The notes beneath the pieces are model-generated. The model ran no database searches. It was not told the DNA's origin and worked only from the letters and a program-made list of their open reading frames with translations. Of a DNA stretch of 31,747 bases, positions 1 to 7,763 are shown one piece after another (position 1 is the stretch's first letter; every line of letters starts with the position of its first letter). The DNA comes from a virus. Both the position numbers and the translations under genes were made by a program. Location of the stretch: positions 1 through 31,747 of the IMG/VR virus record IMGVR_UViG_3300017748_000054, one strand, 5' to 3'.

Positions 1-1
1 A

Positions 2-154
2 AAAGACAGTTTTGATTACAACGTTGGTATTATGCATAACAAGAATGGTAATTATTATGCCATGATTGATAGAACAGAGTATTTATCAAGCGATTTATCT
101 GAAATAGAAGAACATATAATAAATTTTATTCAAAAGGAGAAAATCTATGGATAA
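2..154 (+). CDS. 3' end of an unknown phage protein (5' truncated)
   Basis: An open frame runs in from the left edge without a stop and ends with TAA at 152-154. It encodes at least 50 residues, acidic near the end (SEIEEHIINFIQKEKIYG). Its last eight bases overlap the start of the next gene, whose Shine-Dalgarno sequence AAGGAG lies inside this coding region, as is typical of translationally coupled phage genes. The start is outside the window. I do not recognise the family. Support is the intact frame, the coupled junction and the shared downstream terminator. Confidence 0.55.
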   Translation, partial: KDSFDYNVGIMHNKNGNYYAMIDRTEYLSSDLSEIEEHIINFIQKEKIYG

Positions 155-407
155 ACCTACCAAGATTGTTTCTAAAGATAAAGTCACTCAAAAAGAAGTT
201 GATTTACTTATTGAAAAACATGGCTTTGATATGGAACTTATTAAAAAGCAATTTGATGTTATTAAAGAACCTACACAAAGAAACTATGAGTTTAAGGTCG
301 AACATGAAAGGCAATATGCAATTAAAGTTCTTAATGTTATTTCTAATTTAACTCAATTACAAAGACATAGAGTATTGCAGAGGGCTATAAAATTGAATAA
401 AGTATAA
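147..407 (+). CDS. small hypothetical phage protein (86 aa)
   Basis: This 86-residue, Lys/Glu-rich and mostly helical protein has no recognised domain. The ATG at 147 is preceded by AAAAGGAGAAAATCT, a strong Shine-Dalgarno sequence at good spacing, and overlaps the end of the upstream frame. There is no signal peptide or membrane segment. It is the last gene of a rightward unit that stops at the terminator at 433-471, where it converges with the leftward late operon ending at 551. The function is unknown. Confidence 0.75.
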   Translation: MDKPTKIVSKDKVTQKEVDLLIEKHGFDMELIKKQFDVIKEPTQRNYEFKVEHERQYAIKVLNVISNLTQLQRHRVLQRAIKLNKV

Positions 408-432
408 GGGAGGTATCCTCCCCAGACCTCAG

Positions 433-471
433 ACCCTAGTCATTTTTTCTCATTATATGGCTAGGGTTTTT
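433..471 (+). terminator. rho-independent terminator, rightward
   Basis: An 11-bp stem pairs ACCCTAGTCAT (433-443) with ATGGCTAGGGT (457-467), with one G.T wobble and a 13-nt T-rich loop, and is followed by a T run (467-471). A second perfect hairpin, GGGAGG-TAT-CCTCCC (408-422), starts directly after the stop codon of the 86-aa gene. The T run lies only on the plus-strand side, so this terminates the rightward genes. I see no matching T tract for transcripts arriving from the converging leftward operon. The 472-550 gap holds nothing else I can name. Confidence 0.8.
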
Positions 472-550
472 ATCTTCCTAAGAACGTCAATCAGTTATGG
501 TTAATTGTTTTCTTGTTATATCATACCACAGTATTTTAGGGTTATTGTCG

Positions 551-1831
551 TTATTCTGGAAAAGGTCCCTCAAAGACTTGTTCTGCGATATCGTCTGGCG
601 ACCTACCTTCTTTTATTAATTTGTTATAATATTCTTCTATAGCATTCGACATATTGTCTGATGCCTTTGCATCTTTATATACCATAATTCCTGCATACTC
701 TGCATCTGTTTGTATTAATTCACTTGGTTCTGCGCCATCTTTAATTGCTCTTTTTTGTAATGCGCTTCTAAATTCATTATCGTAATCGCCTCCAAAATCA
801 ACTGCAGAATCAAATACAATTTTATCATTTAACTCATTTGGTTTAATATGCAAACCATCTTTAACACCATAATTTTTTTCTACTAATTTTGCTTTTTCTT
901 CTAAAGGTAAATCTTCAAAGTCGCCTAATGCACCTCCCTTATCTTTATTAAATAAACCATCGTATATATTTGCAGTAATACTATTTTCTTCAAAGGCATT
1001 TTCGTCATCTATTGGCAAATCTTCAAATTCTGTTTTGCCACTTCTACCAATCATTTTATTATTTTCAATAACCTCGTTTAAATAATTACGGTATAATGGT
1101 GCAGTAAACTTTTTTAATGATGTATTAAAATTTATTTTCGGTATCTTTGGTATTTTTTTAGCAATTTTTGTATTCTTTAACATTTTAATTGCATCTGGAA
1201 CTTGTGTTGCAAGAAGACCTAATGCTCCTATCGCTCCAGTATCTTTTACAAACTTTCTCCTAGATTGGTCAATTTCTTCATTTTTTACTGGTACTGTGTT
1301 CGTAGAAACGTCGCCTGATGTTGGTAAAGATGTTTGTTGTGTAATCATACCTACGTCTTTTGATGGCTCTGTAGCTTTAGCTTTCAGCGATTTAAAGAAG
1401 CCTTTGATTGGCTTTGTTACTACATAACCAAAAGGGATTGCTTCTATTCCACCAAGTGCAATATCTGTTGCAGGTAAACCTATATCTGGTCTATCTATTA
1501 TTGTTTGTAGAGGTTGTCTTAAATAATTTAATAATGCCATTTGTCTTTTAAAAGCATTTGGTTCTGCTTTATTGATAGCATCTTGTCCTTCTTCAGCGGC
1601 GAAATATGTACCAAATGGAGTAAAATCTAATAAACCAATGTTTTCTGATAATTTATCGCTTTTTACATCACCAGTAAAACTTCTGGCGATATCCATTGTT
1701 GTTGCATCACCTTCTCGTACTGATTTATCTACTATATTATAGTTTTCTCCTAGATAATCTAAAGCATTAGCTATCTTTCTTTGTACTGATTCTCTTGATG
1801 TTAAATTAGGTGATGTATTTTGTAATTCCAT
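551..1831 (-). CDS. unknown virion-associated protein with internal Tat-like motif (426 aa)
   Basis: This is the last gene of the long leftward operon. The N-terminal half (about 1-150) has phrases such as GLLDFTPFGTYFAAEEG and DIALGGIEAIPFGYV, which resemble stretches of large multi-domain phage polyvalent or ejection proteins. A linker rich in Ser/Thr/Asp follows. At residues 190-207 is SRRKFVKDTGAIGALGLLA, a close match to the twin-arginine consensus S-R-R-x-F-L-K plus hydrophobic core, but internal rather than N-terminal. The C-terminal half is acidic. The start overlaps the upstream stop as TAATG. A virion or injected protein is inferred from the neighbouring 970-aa gene. The function is not known. 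Confidence 0.75.
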   Translation of the reverse strand: MELQNTSPNLTSRESVQRKIANALDYLGENYNIVDKSVREGDATTMDIARSFTGDVKSDKLSENIGLLDFTPFGTYFAAEEGQDAINKAEPNAFKRQMALLNYLRQPLQTIIDRPDIGLPATDIALGGIEAIPFGYVVTKPIKGFFKSLKAKATEPSKDVGMITQQTSLPTSGDVSTNTVPVKNEEIDQSRRKFVKDTGAIGALGLLATQVPDAIKMLKNTKIAKKIPKIPKINFNTSLKKFTAPLYRNYLNEVIENNKMIGRSGKTEFEDLPIDDENAFEENSITANIYDGLFNKDKGGALGDFEDLPLEEKAKLVEKNYGVKDGLHIKPNELNDKIVFDSAVDFGGDYDNEFRSALQKRAIKDGAEPSELIQTDAEYAGIMVYKDAKASDNMSNAIEEYYNKLIKEGRSPDDIAEQVFEGPFPE

Positions 1832-2019
1832 TATACTTGCCCTGCAGTTAACTCTCTCGCTAAGATTTTCAAAGTTTGATTAAAGCTTTTATCTAGTTTA
1901 CCTGCTAATTGTGCAAAGTCTTTAGGGCTGATTTCGTCTGTTTCTATTTTTCTTCGTTCAAGAAACTTTTTCGCCGCTCTTATTTCTGCATTAGCAATTT
2001 TTTTAACTTTAGATGCCAT
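1831..2019 (-). CDS. small basic hypothetical protein (62 aa)
   Basis: This 62-residue helical protein is Lys/Arg/Ala-rich and is sandwiched between two large late genes, with TAATG stop/start overlaps at both ends. The N-terminal part has the heptad-like stretch KKIANAEIRAAKKFLERRK, which could form an amphipathic or coiled-coil helix. There is no membrane segment. Its position suggests a virion-linked accessory of the 970-aa or 426-aa protein, but nothing in the sequence fixes a role. Confidence 0.7.
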   Translation of the reverse strand: MASKVKKIANAEIRAAKKFLERRKIETDEISPKDFAQLAGKLDKSFNQTLKILARELTAGQV

Positions 2020-4931
2020 TATATCCCATTATCCTCTGTTATTATATCTTCTTCACTTCCCATTAATCTATTGGCTGTTGCACCTGCAAGACCTGTTGCT
2101 ACTATTGGTGTATATAAAGATGTACCAGAATTAATATATTCTTTTACTTGAGGTGTTAAGTAAATTGTTGGTGTGTCTTTAATAAAACCACCATTAGGTA
2201 AACCTGTTCCAGTTTTTAATTGATTATTTATGTCGTATTTATCTATATCTAAGGCAAGTTCTCCTCTCTCTGCATTTTCTAAGAAGTCCATATCAGAAAG
2301 AATTGTTTTATATTCTAATTTTGCATCTGTACCTTTAAGTAAATTTTTGGCAACTTTTGGTATAACAACATCATAATATTGTTTCAGTTGTGGTTGTCGC
2401 CATCTTTTATCATGTATAAGACCGCTAGAGAATGATACACCATCATAACCATTGTCGTTTGCATACTTCATTAACCTTTTGATTGCCAACTCTGTAAAAC
2501 GCTCTGATGTCCCTATAAATGGTGCTGATGGTATGTCGCTTATAGGTTGTAGTTTATTATTATACTGAATAGCCTTAATTAAATTAGAATTAAGTTCTTT
2601 TAAACCTTCATGTACTTCATCTATCGCATTATCTGAATAATCAAAATTTTGTGCTTTTGCATTTGCAAAATCTGTTATAGATGTTAATTTTTGTAATTTA
2701 TCTGCTATAATTTTATCTATACGCATTTGTATAAATTCTTTTTCATAATCTGCTTTTGATACTTTTGTTAATTCTTTATCATCAATTACAATACCAGATG
2801 GAATATCAATAATATCTGCATCATTTAATGCCTCATATTCTGTTCGGTTTACAGAAGTAAATGAATCATTACTAAGGGCTTCGTCTCGAGCAGTTTTCAT
2901 AAATTGTTTATAGTCTTGTTTTGTAAGAGCCTTTTGTAACATCTTATTGTTCCAATCTGGTAACTCTCCTTTTTCAAACTCATAAGCATTTCTAACACCA
3001 AATTGTTTGTCATATTCTCTATCGTATATTTTACTAAATGCTTGTTTTTCAAAGGTATTTGTTTTTTCTCTTACAAGTGATAAATCTACATAATCTGAAA
3101 TATCATCATATATACCTTTTGGTATATTAATGCCTTGTTCTTCTATTATGCTTTCATCTAAAAGATTTACGTTTGATTTATCTATGCCAGAATTTGAAAA
3201 TATATTTACGTTTTTATCTTTTGTTGTAATAAATTTATATTTTGTCTGAAATTTTTTTATAATATCTTCAAGAGAATGTGCTTTATCCCAATTAAGTCTA
3301 TTTATAACAGAACTAGAGCCAATGTTTGCAATAACGTCTGTATCGTTATCAAAGCCAACTACTGTTTTAGATATTGGTCGCCTTCTAGGTTCAATAGAAG
3401 AACCTTTTAAACCTTTTAACTCACTTATATTAGTTGTCTTTTTTAATTTATCTATTGAATCTAATAAATCACCATAGATAACTGGGTTATTTTTATTTAT
3501 AAAACTTTTCTTCTCTTTTTCTCCCATAACAAGACCTTTACTTCTGCCTTGTTGAGACATATCTGATTGTATTTCTTCGGCATAAAGTATTTTTCTACCA
3601 TCTTCGTCTACTCTATCTTTTGTTCTTGTAAAAACTACAACATTTTCTTCGTCGCCAGTATGTGATGAATTTGTGTAGTCTTTTTTTAATAACTCAACTT
3701 TATTTGTATCTTTATTTACTCTAAGTACTCTTTGACCTCTGTTTGTATCTATTGTTACCTTATTACCTGCTTTTAAATTTTTAACAGTACCTTTATCAAG
3801 TGTAACATCTGATGGACTACCAGTTATTGGATTAAGACTTATAATTCCACCAAATCTATCTTCTTGTAGTATTTCATCTACATTACCTAAATTAGCTTCA
3901 ACATTATCTATTGGTGTTTCCATTTTAAGAAGTATTTCTTGGTAATTCTCACCACCCGGCAATGTATAAGAACTGTGCATAGGCCTTAAATCTCTAATAT
4001 CATCAGCACTACTTTCTATCTTTTGTCTACGAAATCCATTTAATTGTACTAATGCCTCATTAAAGCTATCTGCTTCACCAATCAATTCATCATTGTCTAT
4101 GGCATCTTTTGCTAAATTTTCTCCTCGCATGATTTGAAAACCAATATTGTCATTACCTCTTATTGTATAAGCGTTTTCATCACCTAATAATGAATCATCT
4201 ATAAATCTAAATTTAATCAGATTTCTGGTGTTTACGTCAAACATTCCTTTAGCCAATTCTTCTTTATTGGCATAATTATTATTATCAAGCACTTCTTGGT
4301 CTGATTTTTCTGCAATTTTATCATATCTGTCTCTTATACGAGATTGAAAAATATCCGAAAATTCATCAAAAGAAGCCTTTTGGATAAAAGGGTTATCTAT
4401 TGTACCTTTTCTATTGTCATCATTAGCAATATCGTCAAACAATCTAACACTGTAGTCATCATCGCTTGAAAGATTATTTATAAAACCTTCTGTCTGTTGA
4501 CTTCCTGCAATTTCACCTTCGACACCATCAATATTTCTTCTAATGTCATAAATGGTTGTTGGTACAAAATTTTGAAAGTTTTCTACTGCCATTTGACCTG
4601 CATCACTAGCAGTTTTATCGCTTTTTATTATTTCTTCTACTCTTGTTTTATTACCTGCTAGATAGTCTTTTAATTCTTTTGATGTAATAGAACCACTATC
4701 TGGTAAACCTAGTATCTTATCTTCAAGACCAGTGAAAACCATTTCATCTGTTACACCTTTACCAAACTTTGATAAAAGACCTTTAGTTTGTCCTTCTTCT
4801 AGTCTTAATAAATCTCTGGCAGGGAACTTGTCTTGTCCTAGTAAATCAATGGCTTTTTCTGTAGGCGAGAACATACCTAAGTCGTTTAAAACACCATAAC
4901 CAAATTTAAATATACCACCTGCTTTTGACAT
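2019..4931 (-). CDS. large phage polyvalent-type protein (970 aa)
   Basis: The protein carries the conserved blocks of a domain common in phage and plasmid polyvalent proteins, which are large proteins delivered with DNA into the recipient cell. They are GGENYQEILLKM (about 326-337), a block with VVVFTRTKD followed by ILYAEEIQSDMSQQGRSKG (about 431-466), APFIGTSERFTELAIKRLM (about 803-821), GYDGVSFSSG (about 828-837) and a terminal TIYLTPQVKEYI (about 922-933). In the usual form the EEIQSD block and the ELAIKR block are close together. Here about 330 mostly polar residues lie between them. There is no membrane segment. It sits late in the structural operon, and the next gene starts with TAATG. 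The assignment rests on motif recall; biochemical activity is unknown. Confidence 0.75.
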   Translation of the reverse strand: MSKAGGIFKFGYGVLNDLGMFSPTEKAIDLLGQDKFPARDLLRLEEGQTKGLLSKFGKGVTDEMVFTGLEDKILGLPDSGSITSKELKDYLAGNKTRVEEIIKSDKTASDAGQMAVENFQNFVPTTIYDIRRNIDGVEGEIAGSQQTEGFINNLSSDDDYSVRLFDDIANDDNRKGTIDNPFIQKASFDEFSDIFQSRIRDRYDKIAEKSDQEVLDNNNYANKEELAKGMFDVNTRNLIKFRFIDDSLLGDENAYTIRGNDNIGFQIMRGENLAKDAIDNDELIGEADSFNEALVQLNGFRRQKIESSADDIRDLRPMHSSYTLPGGENYQEILLKMETPIDNVEANLGNVDEILQEDRFGGIISLNPITGSPSDVTLDKGTVKNLKAGNKVTIDTNRGQRVLRVNKDTNKVELLKKDYTNSSHTGDEENVVVFTRTKDRVDEDGRKILYAEEIQSDMSQQGRSKGLVMGEKEKKSFINKNNPVIYGDLLDSIDKLKKTTNISELKGLKGSSIEPRRRPISKTVVGFDNDTDVIANIGSSSVINRLNWDKAHSLEDIIKKFQTKYKFITTKDKNVNIFSNSGIDKSNVNLLDESIIEEQGINIPKGIYDDISDYVDLSLVREKTNTFEKQAFSKIYDREYDKQFGVRNAYEFEKGELPDWNNKMLQKALTKQDYKQFMKTARDEALSNDSFTSVNRTEYEALNDADIIDIPSGIVIDDKELTKVSKADYEKEFIQMRIDKIIADKLQKLTSITDFANAKAQNFDYSDNAIDEVHEGLKELNSNLIKAIQYNNKLQPISDIPSAPFIGTSERFTELAIKRLMKYANDNGYDGVSFSSGLIHDKRWRQPQLKQYYDVVIPKVAKNLLKGTDAKLEYKTILSDMDFLENAERGELALDIDKYDINNQLKTGTGLPNGGFIKDTPTIYLTPQVKEYINSGTSLYTPIVATGLAGATANRLMGSEEDIITEDNGI

Positions 4932-5189
4932 CTACCAAGCCTTACAAGACCAATACCTAGCCGTTGTCTTATCGTTTGCAGTATCACAATTATGCCTTGC
5001 TCTAAACGATTTTCTTCTAGCAGGTGAGGTCTTTTTAATTCTCATGTTAGGGTCGCCAAATGTTATCTTCTTTACTTTGCCTTTATCCATAACATAAACC
5101 ATAGTTTTCTTTTTACCATATGAAGGTTCGCCTTTTGCTATTCTTCTAGGTTTATTTAATGTTACTTTTCTACCTTTATATTCAGCCAT
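4932..5189 (-). CDS. small basic phage protein with SFRARHNCD...ARYWSC motif (85 aa)
   Basis: This 85-residue basic protein has the sequence GDPNMRIKKTSPARRKSF (about 46-63), then RARHNCD, KTTARYWSC and KAW at the very end. This arrangement, with invariant-looking Cys and Trp residues, is familiar from small proteins, or C-terminal segments of larger ones, in marine T4-like and other phages. I know no established function. The start overlaps the upstream stop as TAATG, and its own TAG is immediately followed by the ATG of the 970-aa gene. The two Cys (68 and 82) with nearby His could bind a metal, which is inference only. Confidence 0.8.
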   Translation of the reverse strand: MAEYKGRKVTLNKPRRIAKGEPSYGKKKTMVYVMDKGKVKKITFGDPNMRIKKTSPARRKSFRARHNCDTANDKTTARYWSCKAW

Positions 5190-5608
5190 TATTCGTCACC
5201 AAAAAAATAATTTTCTAATATTGAATCAACTATTGCATTAGGTTCGCTATCTGATGCACCAAAATCTTCTAGTTTTTCTTGTATTTTATCCATATATACT
5301 TTTGCATCATCATAACTACCAGTTTTGATAGCATTTATAATCTCGTCATTCATGGTTTTATTAGCAAATTCGTAACCATCTTCATCTTTAAATAACTGAA
5401 AGTCTATAGCTCCTATACCTTTCGCCTTTAATGGTTGCTCTGCTCCTAACATACCTTTTTCTTCAAACTGAACAACGCTACCTTTTTCGGGATTAGCTAT
5501 ATTTTGATTATCTATATTACCTAATGCACCAACATTAACATTAGGCATCATCTTATCTTTTATCAATTCACCTAAAACACCTTTTAATATTTTAAGTTTA
5601 CCTGCCAT
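5189..5608 (-). CDS. acidic hypothetical protein (139 aa)
   Basis: This 139-residue protein has a hydrophobic/basic N-terminus (KLKILKGVLGELIKDKMMP) and a markedly acidic remainder ending in ENYFFGDE. It contains no recognised domain. It starts with a TAATG overlap behind a 56-aa basic gene and ends with the same kind of overlap. An acidic partner or chaperone for the very basic proteins encoded on either side is conceivable but not shown. Confidence 0.7.
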   Translation of the reverse strand: MAGKLKILKGVLGELIKDKMMPNVNVGALGNIDNQNIANPEKGSVVQFEEKGMLGAEQPLKAKGIGAIDFQLFKDEDGYEFANKTMNDEIINAIKTGSYDDAKVYMDKIQEKLEDFGASDSEPNAIVDSILENYFFGDE

Positions 5609-5778
5609 TATGCATTTGCTCTTTTCTTAGCAGTAGGTGATAAATCTTTTTTGTGAACAAGATATTTACTAGATGATGTATGAGTTTTACCAGACATAAC
5701 TCTACCTTTAGCATCTTTATGTGTAGCACCTTTATGTTCTTTACCATTTTTAAAATAATGTTTTACACCTTTTGCCAT
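5608..5778 (-). CDS. tiny Lys/His-rich phage protein (56 aa)
   Basis: This short gene encodes 56 residues beginning MAKGVKHYFKNGKEHKGATH and ending KKDLSPTAKKRANA. It starts at the ATG complementary to 5776-5778, behind AGGAGTTTAAA, a clear Shine-Dalgarno sequence, and ends in TAA that overlaps the next ATG by one base. Small proteins of this composition (K/G/H-rich, with NGK, KGATHK and THT-like elements) recur in marine phage late operons. The function is unknown. The strong ribosome site and the coupled junctions on both sides are the main support. Confidence 0.7.
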   Translation of the reverse strand: MAKGVKHYFKNGKEHKGATHKDAKGRVMSGKTHTSSSKYLVHKKDLSPTAKKRANA

Positions 5779-5787
5779 TTTAAACTC

Positions 5788-6036
5788 CTATGTTTTTTTC
5801 TTTTTACCTTTACCAAGTAAATCGGCATCTGCTTTTCTAGCTCCACCTTTACCTGTTACAAACGATTTAACCCTACCCATAGCCCATTGTTGTGCTGAAA
5901 CCTTTGGTCTACTGCCAGAAGAATAATATGCTCCTAGTCCTCTCTTATAGACCTTATCTAGTTTTTCTTTTGAAAATCTACCTGCACCCTTAATACCAGA
6001 ATATTTACCACCTTTTTTCTTTTTGGTTTCTGCCAT
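5788..6036 (-). CDS. small basic phage protein, GRFSKEK/SGSRP/WAMGRV family (82 aa)
   Basis: This 82-residue, Lys/Gly-rich protein has the conserved order YSGIKGAGRFSKEKLDKVYK (about 13-32), SSGSRPKVSAQQWAMGRVKSF (about 39-59) and a KADADLL tail. I recognise it as a small protein family frequent in cyanophage, pelagiphage and other marine phage genomes. I believe it is one of the virus-specific DUFs (possibly DUF5824, from memory). There is a good Shine-Dalgarno AAAGGAG upstream and a TAATG start. Nucleic-acid binding or virion packing is plausible from its charge, but not established. Confidence 0.75.
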   Translation of the reverse strand: MAETKKKKGGKYSGIKGAGRFSKEKLDKVYKRGLGAYYSSGSRPKVSAQQWAMGRVKSFVTGKGGARKADADLLGKGKKKKT

Positions 6037-6233
6037 TACGACTTACTCCTTTGTTTACTAATTTTATCCATCATAGCTTTTGTAAGTTTGCCTTCTTTGT
6101 ATAATTTAGCAGTACGTTTTATTTCTCTTTCTCTCGCCTTAGGGTTCTTTGCACCTGCGAGATATTTCTTAGGAGTACCTTTCTTGGTCTTTGGTACCTT
6201 TTTAAACTTTCTTTGTTTTGGTTTTTTTACCAT
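6036..6233 (-). CDS. tiny Lys/Arg-rich phage protein (65 aa)
   Basis: I chose the start MVKKPKQRKF at 6233. The longer frame back to 6281 would add 16 residues (MLLLVLILQNLKRRRK) that are only the shifted reading of the preceding gene. The product is very basic, with KKYLAGAKNPKAREREIKRT (about 23-42) and a C-terminal KLTKAMMDKISKQRSKS resembling other marine-phage small proteins. It overlaps the upstream 46-aa gene by 32 nt. Ribosome-site support is modest (AAGAAG about 6 nt upstream). The role is unknown; nucleic-acid binding is likely from its charge. Confidence 0.7.
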   Translation of the reverse strand: MVKKPKQRKFKKVPKTKKGTPKKYLAGAKNPKAREREIKRTAKLYKEGKLTKAMMDKISKQRSKS

Positions 6234-6342
6234 TTTTCTTCTTCTTTTTAAGTTTTGCAAAATCAGCACCAGTAATAGCATTTCTAGGTTTTGCTACCCT
6301 AGCAAGTGCTTTTTGTTTTTTTGAATACTTTGTAAAAGGCAT
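6202..6342 (-). CDS. tiny basic phage protein (46 aa)
   Basis: The protein runs from MPFTKYSKKQKALARVAKPR to a Lys-rich end (KKKKKNGKKTKTKKV). The ATG (complement of 6340-6342) overlaps the previous stop as TAATG, and the TAA is at 6202-6204. The pattern KQKALARVA...ITGADFAKL is reminiscent of small marine phage proteins found next to the GRFSKEK family. It belongs to a run of four or five adjacent basic micro-proteins between the portal-side genes and the 970-aa gene. The function is unknown. Confidence 0.65.
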   Translation of the reverse strand: MPFTKYSKKQKALARVAKPRNAITGADFAKLKKKKKNGKKTKTKKV

Positions 6343-6623
6343 TACATATCTACTTTTGGTGAGCCATGACCAAGAATGTCATTCATCATTTCATGCATGT
6401 TTCCAGAGTCCATTTTGATGACTTTGACTTTCATGTCGCCATGATGTTCGTCATCTTCTTCTATTTCTTCTTCTGGTAACATCATTGTTTGATGACAAAG
6501 AAGTAAAAAATTAACTAGCTGTTCGTCGCTTAGTTCTAGGCCTTCCTCGTCTCTTTTGAAGCCCATCTTCTCCTCGAATAGTTCTTCGTTCTTCTCCATG
6601 TTGCCTATTTCTATTGCTTCCAT
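6342..6623 (-). CDS. acidic hypothetical protein (93 aa)
   Basis: This 93-residue protein is rich in Glu, Asp, Met and His. The segment MLPEEEIEEDDEHHGDMKV (about 48-66) is strongly acidic. It starts at the ATG at 6623 behind AGAAGGAGAAAAAC, one of the best Shine-Dalgarno sequences of the operon, which argues that this is a real gene even though 113 nt overlap the 3' end of the 414-aa frame. It ends in a TAATG overlap. The His/Asp-rich tract could bind metal, which is inference. I do not recognise the family. Confidence 0.7.
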   Translation of the reverse strand: MEAIEIGNMEKNEELFEEKMGFKRDEEGLELSDEQLVNFLLLCHQTMMLPEEEIEEDDEHHGDMKVKVIKMDSGNMHEMMNDILGHGSPKVDM

Positions 6624-7755
6624 GTTTTTCTCCTTCTGGTTTAATGAATAATCCTATTCCGTAACAAATAGCCTCTCCCAGAAACTTCATCGCTTTAATT
6701 GAATATCTTTTTTTCCCTACCTTACCATCAGACATATCAAATGCCATTTGTTCAGCCCATCTCATAGCTATTGGTGTTATTATATTATATATAAAACCTC
6801 TATTTCGCATCTTTTGTGCTATTGGTTTTCCCCATATAGCATAACCATTGTATATTTTTTTATTTACTTGTTGTCCGTATCTCTGGTCGTATTTATAAAT
6901 ACCTATAGGCATTTGACCCATTTCGTATAAAGCAGTACATATAAAAGTAGATTCTGAGGCAGTATCATTACCTGCTTCTTGTCTATTTTCTAATGTTACT
7001 GCTCTAGCAAATGCAGGGTCATAAGTTCCTTTTGTTGGGTCATAATTTATTATGTTTGTTTGATTAATTTTATCTTCTGCAAAATCACTTACTGATTTAA
7101 TTTCATTATCATAATAACCACCTCTCATGGCATCACCAAAACTACTGTAACCTGATATTACTTGGTCTTCTTCTATCATGGCTCTATCTTGTGGACTTAT
7201 ACCACTTCTAAAACCTGTACTTGTAATGTTTTGTGCAGTTCTACCACTTGAATATGGCTGTGTAGTATATACTTGTTGGTCACCAAAACGACCACCTCCA
7301 TCGCCTTCTGCAATTTCAGATTTTGTATACATACGATTTTGAATTGGTGCCAAATCTAAGTCTGGTTTGTTCTGCATCATAAAATTTTGTATATCATCAC
7401 GAGTTATATTAGATGTAGTAGAATAAGGGTCATTCTCTTTAAATGCCTTGATTTCTTTAATTAAAGAATTTGTTGCACTATCATTCATACCAGAACTAAT
7501 TGATGTATCTTTAAATCCTTTATCAACACCATAAAATTTATTGGCAGAGTCTTCTAATTGATATTTACCTATTGCCTGACCCATATTGGTCAAACCTCCA
7601 ACAAAAGGTAATGCACCAAAAACAGTTTCTGGTCTAAGTGTGAAATCTAAACCAAGTTTTTTAAAAGGCTGAAAACCTGCTTGTTCTGCTAATATACCTT
7701 CTTTAATAGTTCCTAAATCACCTAAGGTAAATTCTGGTTTTGATTTCTCTGCCAT
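6511..7755 (-). CDS. unknown late protein, CxATA-like C-terminal domain (414 aa)
   Basis: The N-terminal part (about 1-130) contains FGALPFVGGLTNMGQAIGKY, a Gly-rich hydrophobic stretch often seen in phage virion proteins. The middle is polar. The C-terminal domain (about 265-375) reads FICTALYEMG, then IYKYDQRYGQ and YNGYAIWGKPIAQKM, resembling a phage domain related to the CFIATAAYG-type cysteine motif followed by two helices. The last roughly 38 residues are an Arg-rich extension produced by reading through the next gene in another frame, so the ancestral end was probably near residue 376. It lies between the portal-side genes and the small cargo genes. A virion role is inferred. Confidence 0.7.
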   Translation of the reverse strand: MAEKSKPEFTLGDLGTIKEGILAEQAGFQPFKKLGLDFTLRPETVFGALPFVGGLTNMGQAIGKYQLEDSANKFYGVDKGFKDTSISSGMNDSATNSLIKEIKAFKENDPYSTTSNITRDDIQNFMMQNKPDLDLAPIQNRMYTKSEIAEGDGGGRFGDQQVYTTQPYSSGRTAQNITSTGFRSGISPQDRAMIEEDQVISGYSSFGDAMRGGYYDNEIKSVSDFAEDKINQTNIINYDPTKGTYDPAFARAVTLENRQEAGNDTASESTFICTALYEMGQMPIGIYKYDQRYGQQVNKKIYNGYAIWGKPIAQKMRNRGFIYNIITPIAMRWAEQMAFDMSDGKVGKKRYSIKAMKFLGEAICYGIGLFIKPEGEKHGSNRNRQHGEERRTIRGEDGLQKRRGRPRTKRRTAS

Positions 7756-7763
7756 TTATGTCT

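Noticed and set aside
6088-6418. Two Phe-rich plus-strand frames across the small basic genes
   Set aside because: They are poly-Phe/Leu products of antisense Lys codons, a known artefact of Lys-rich genes.
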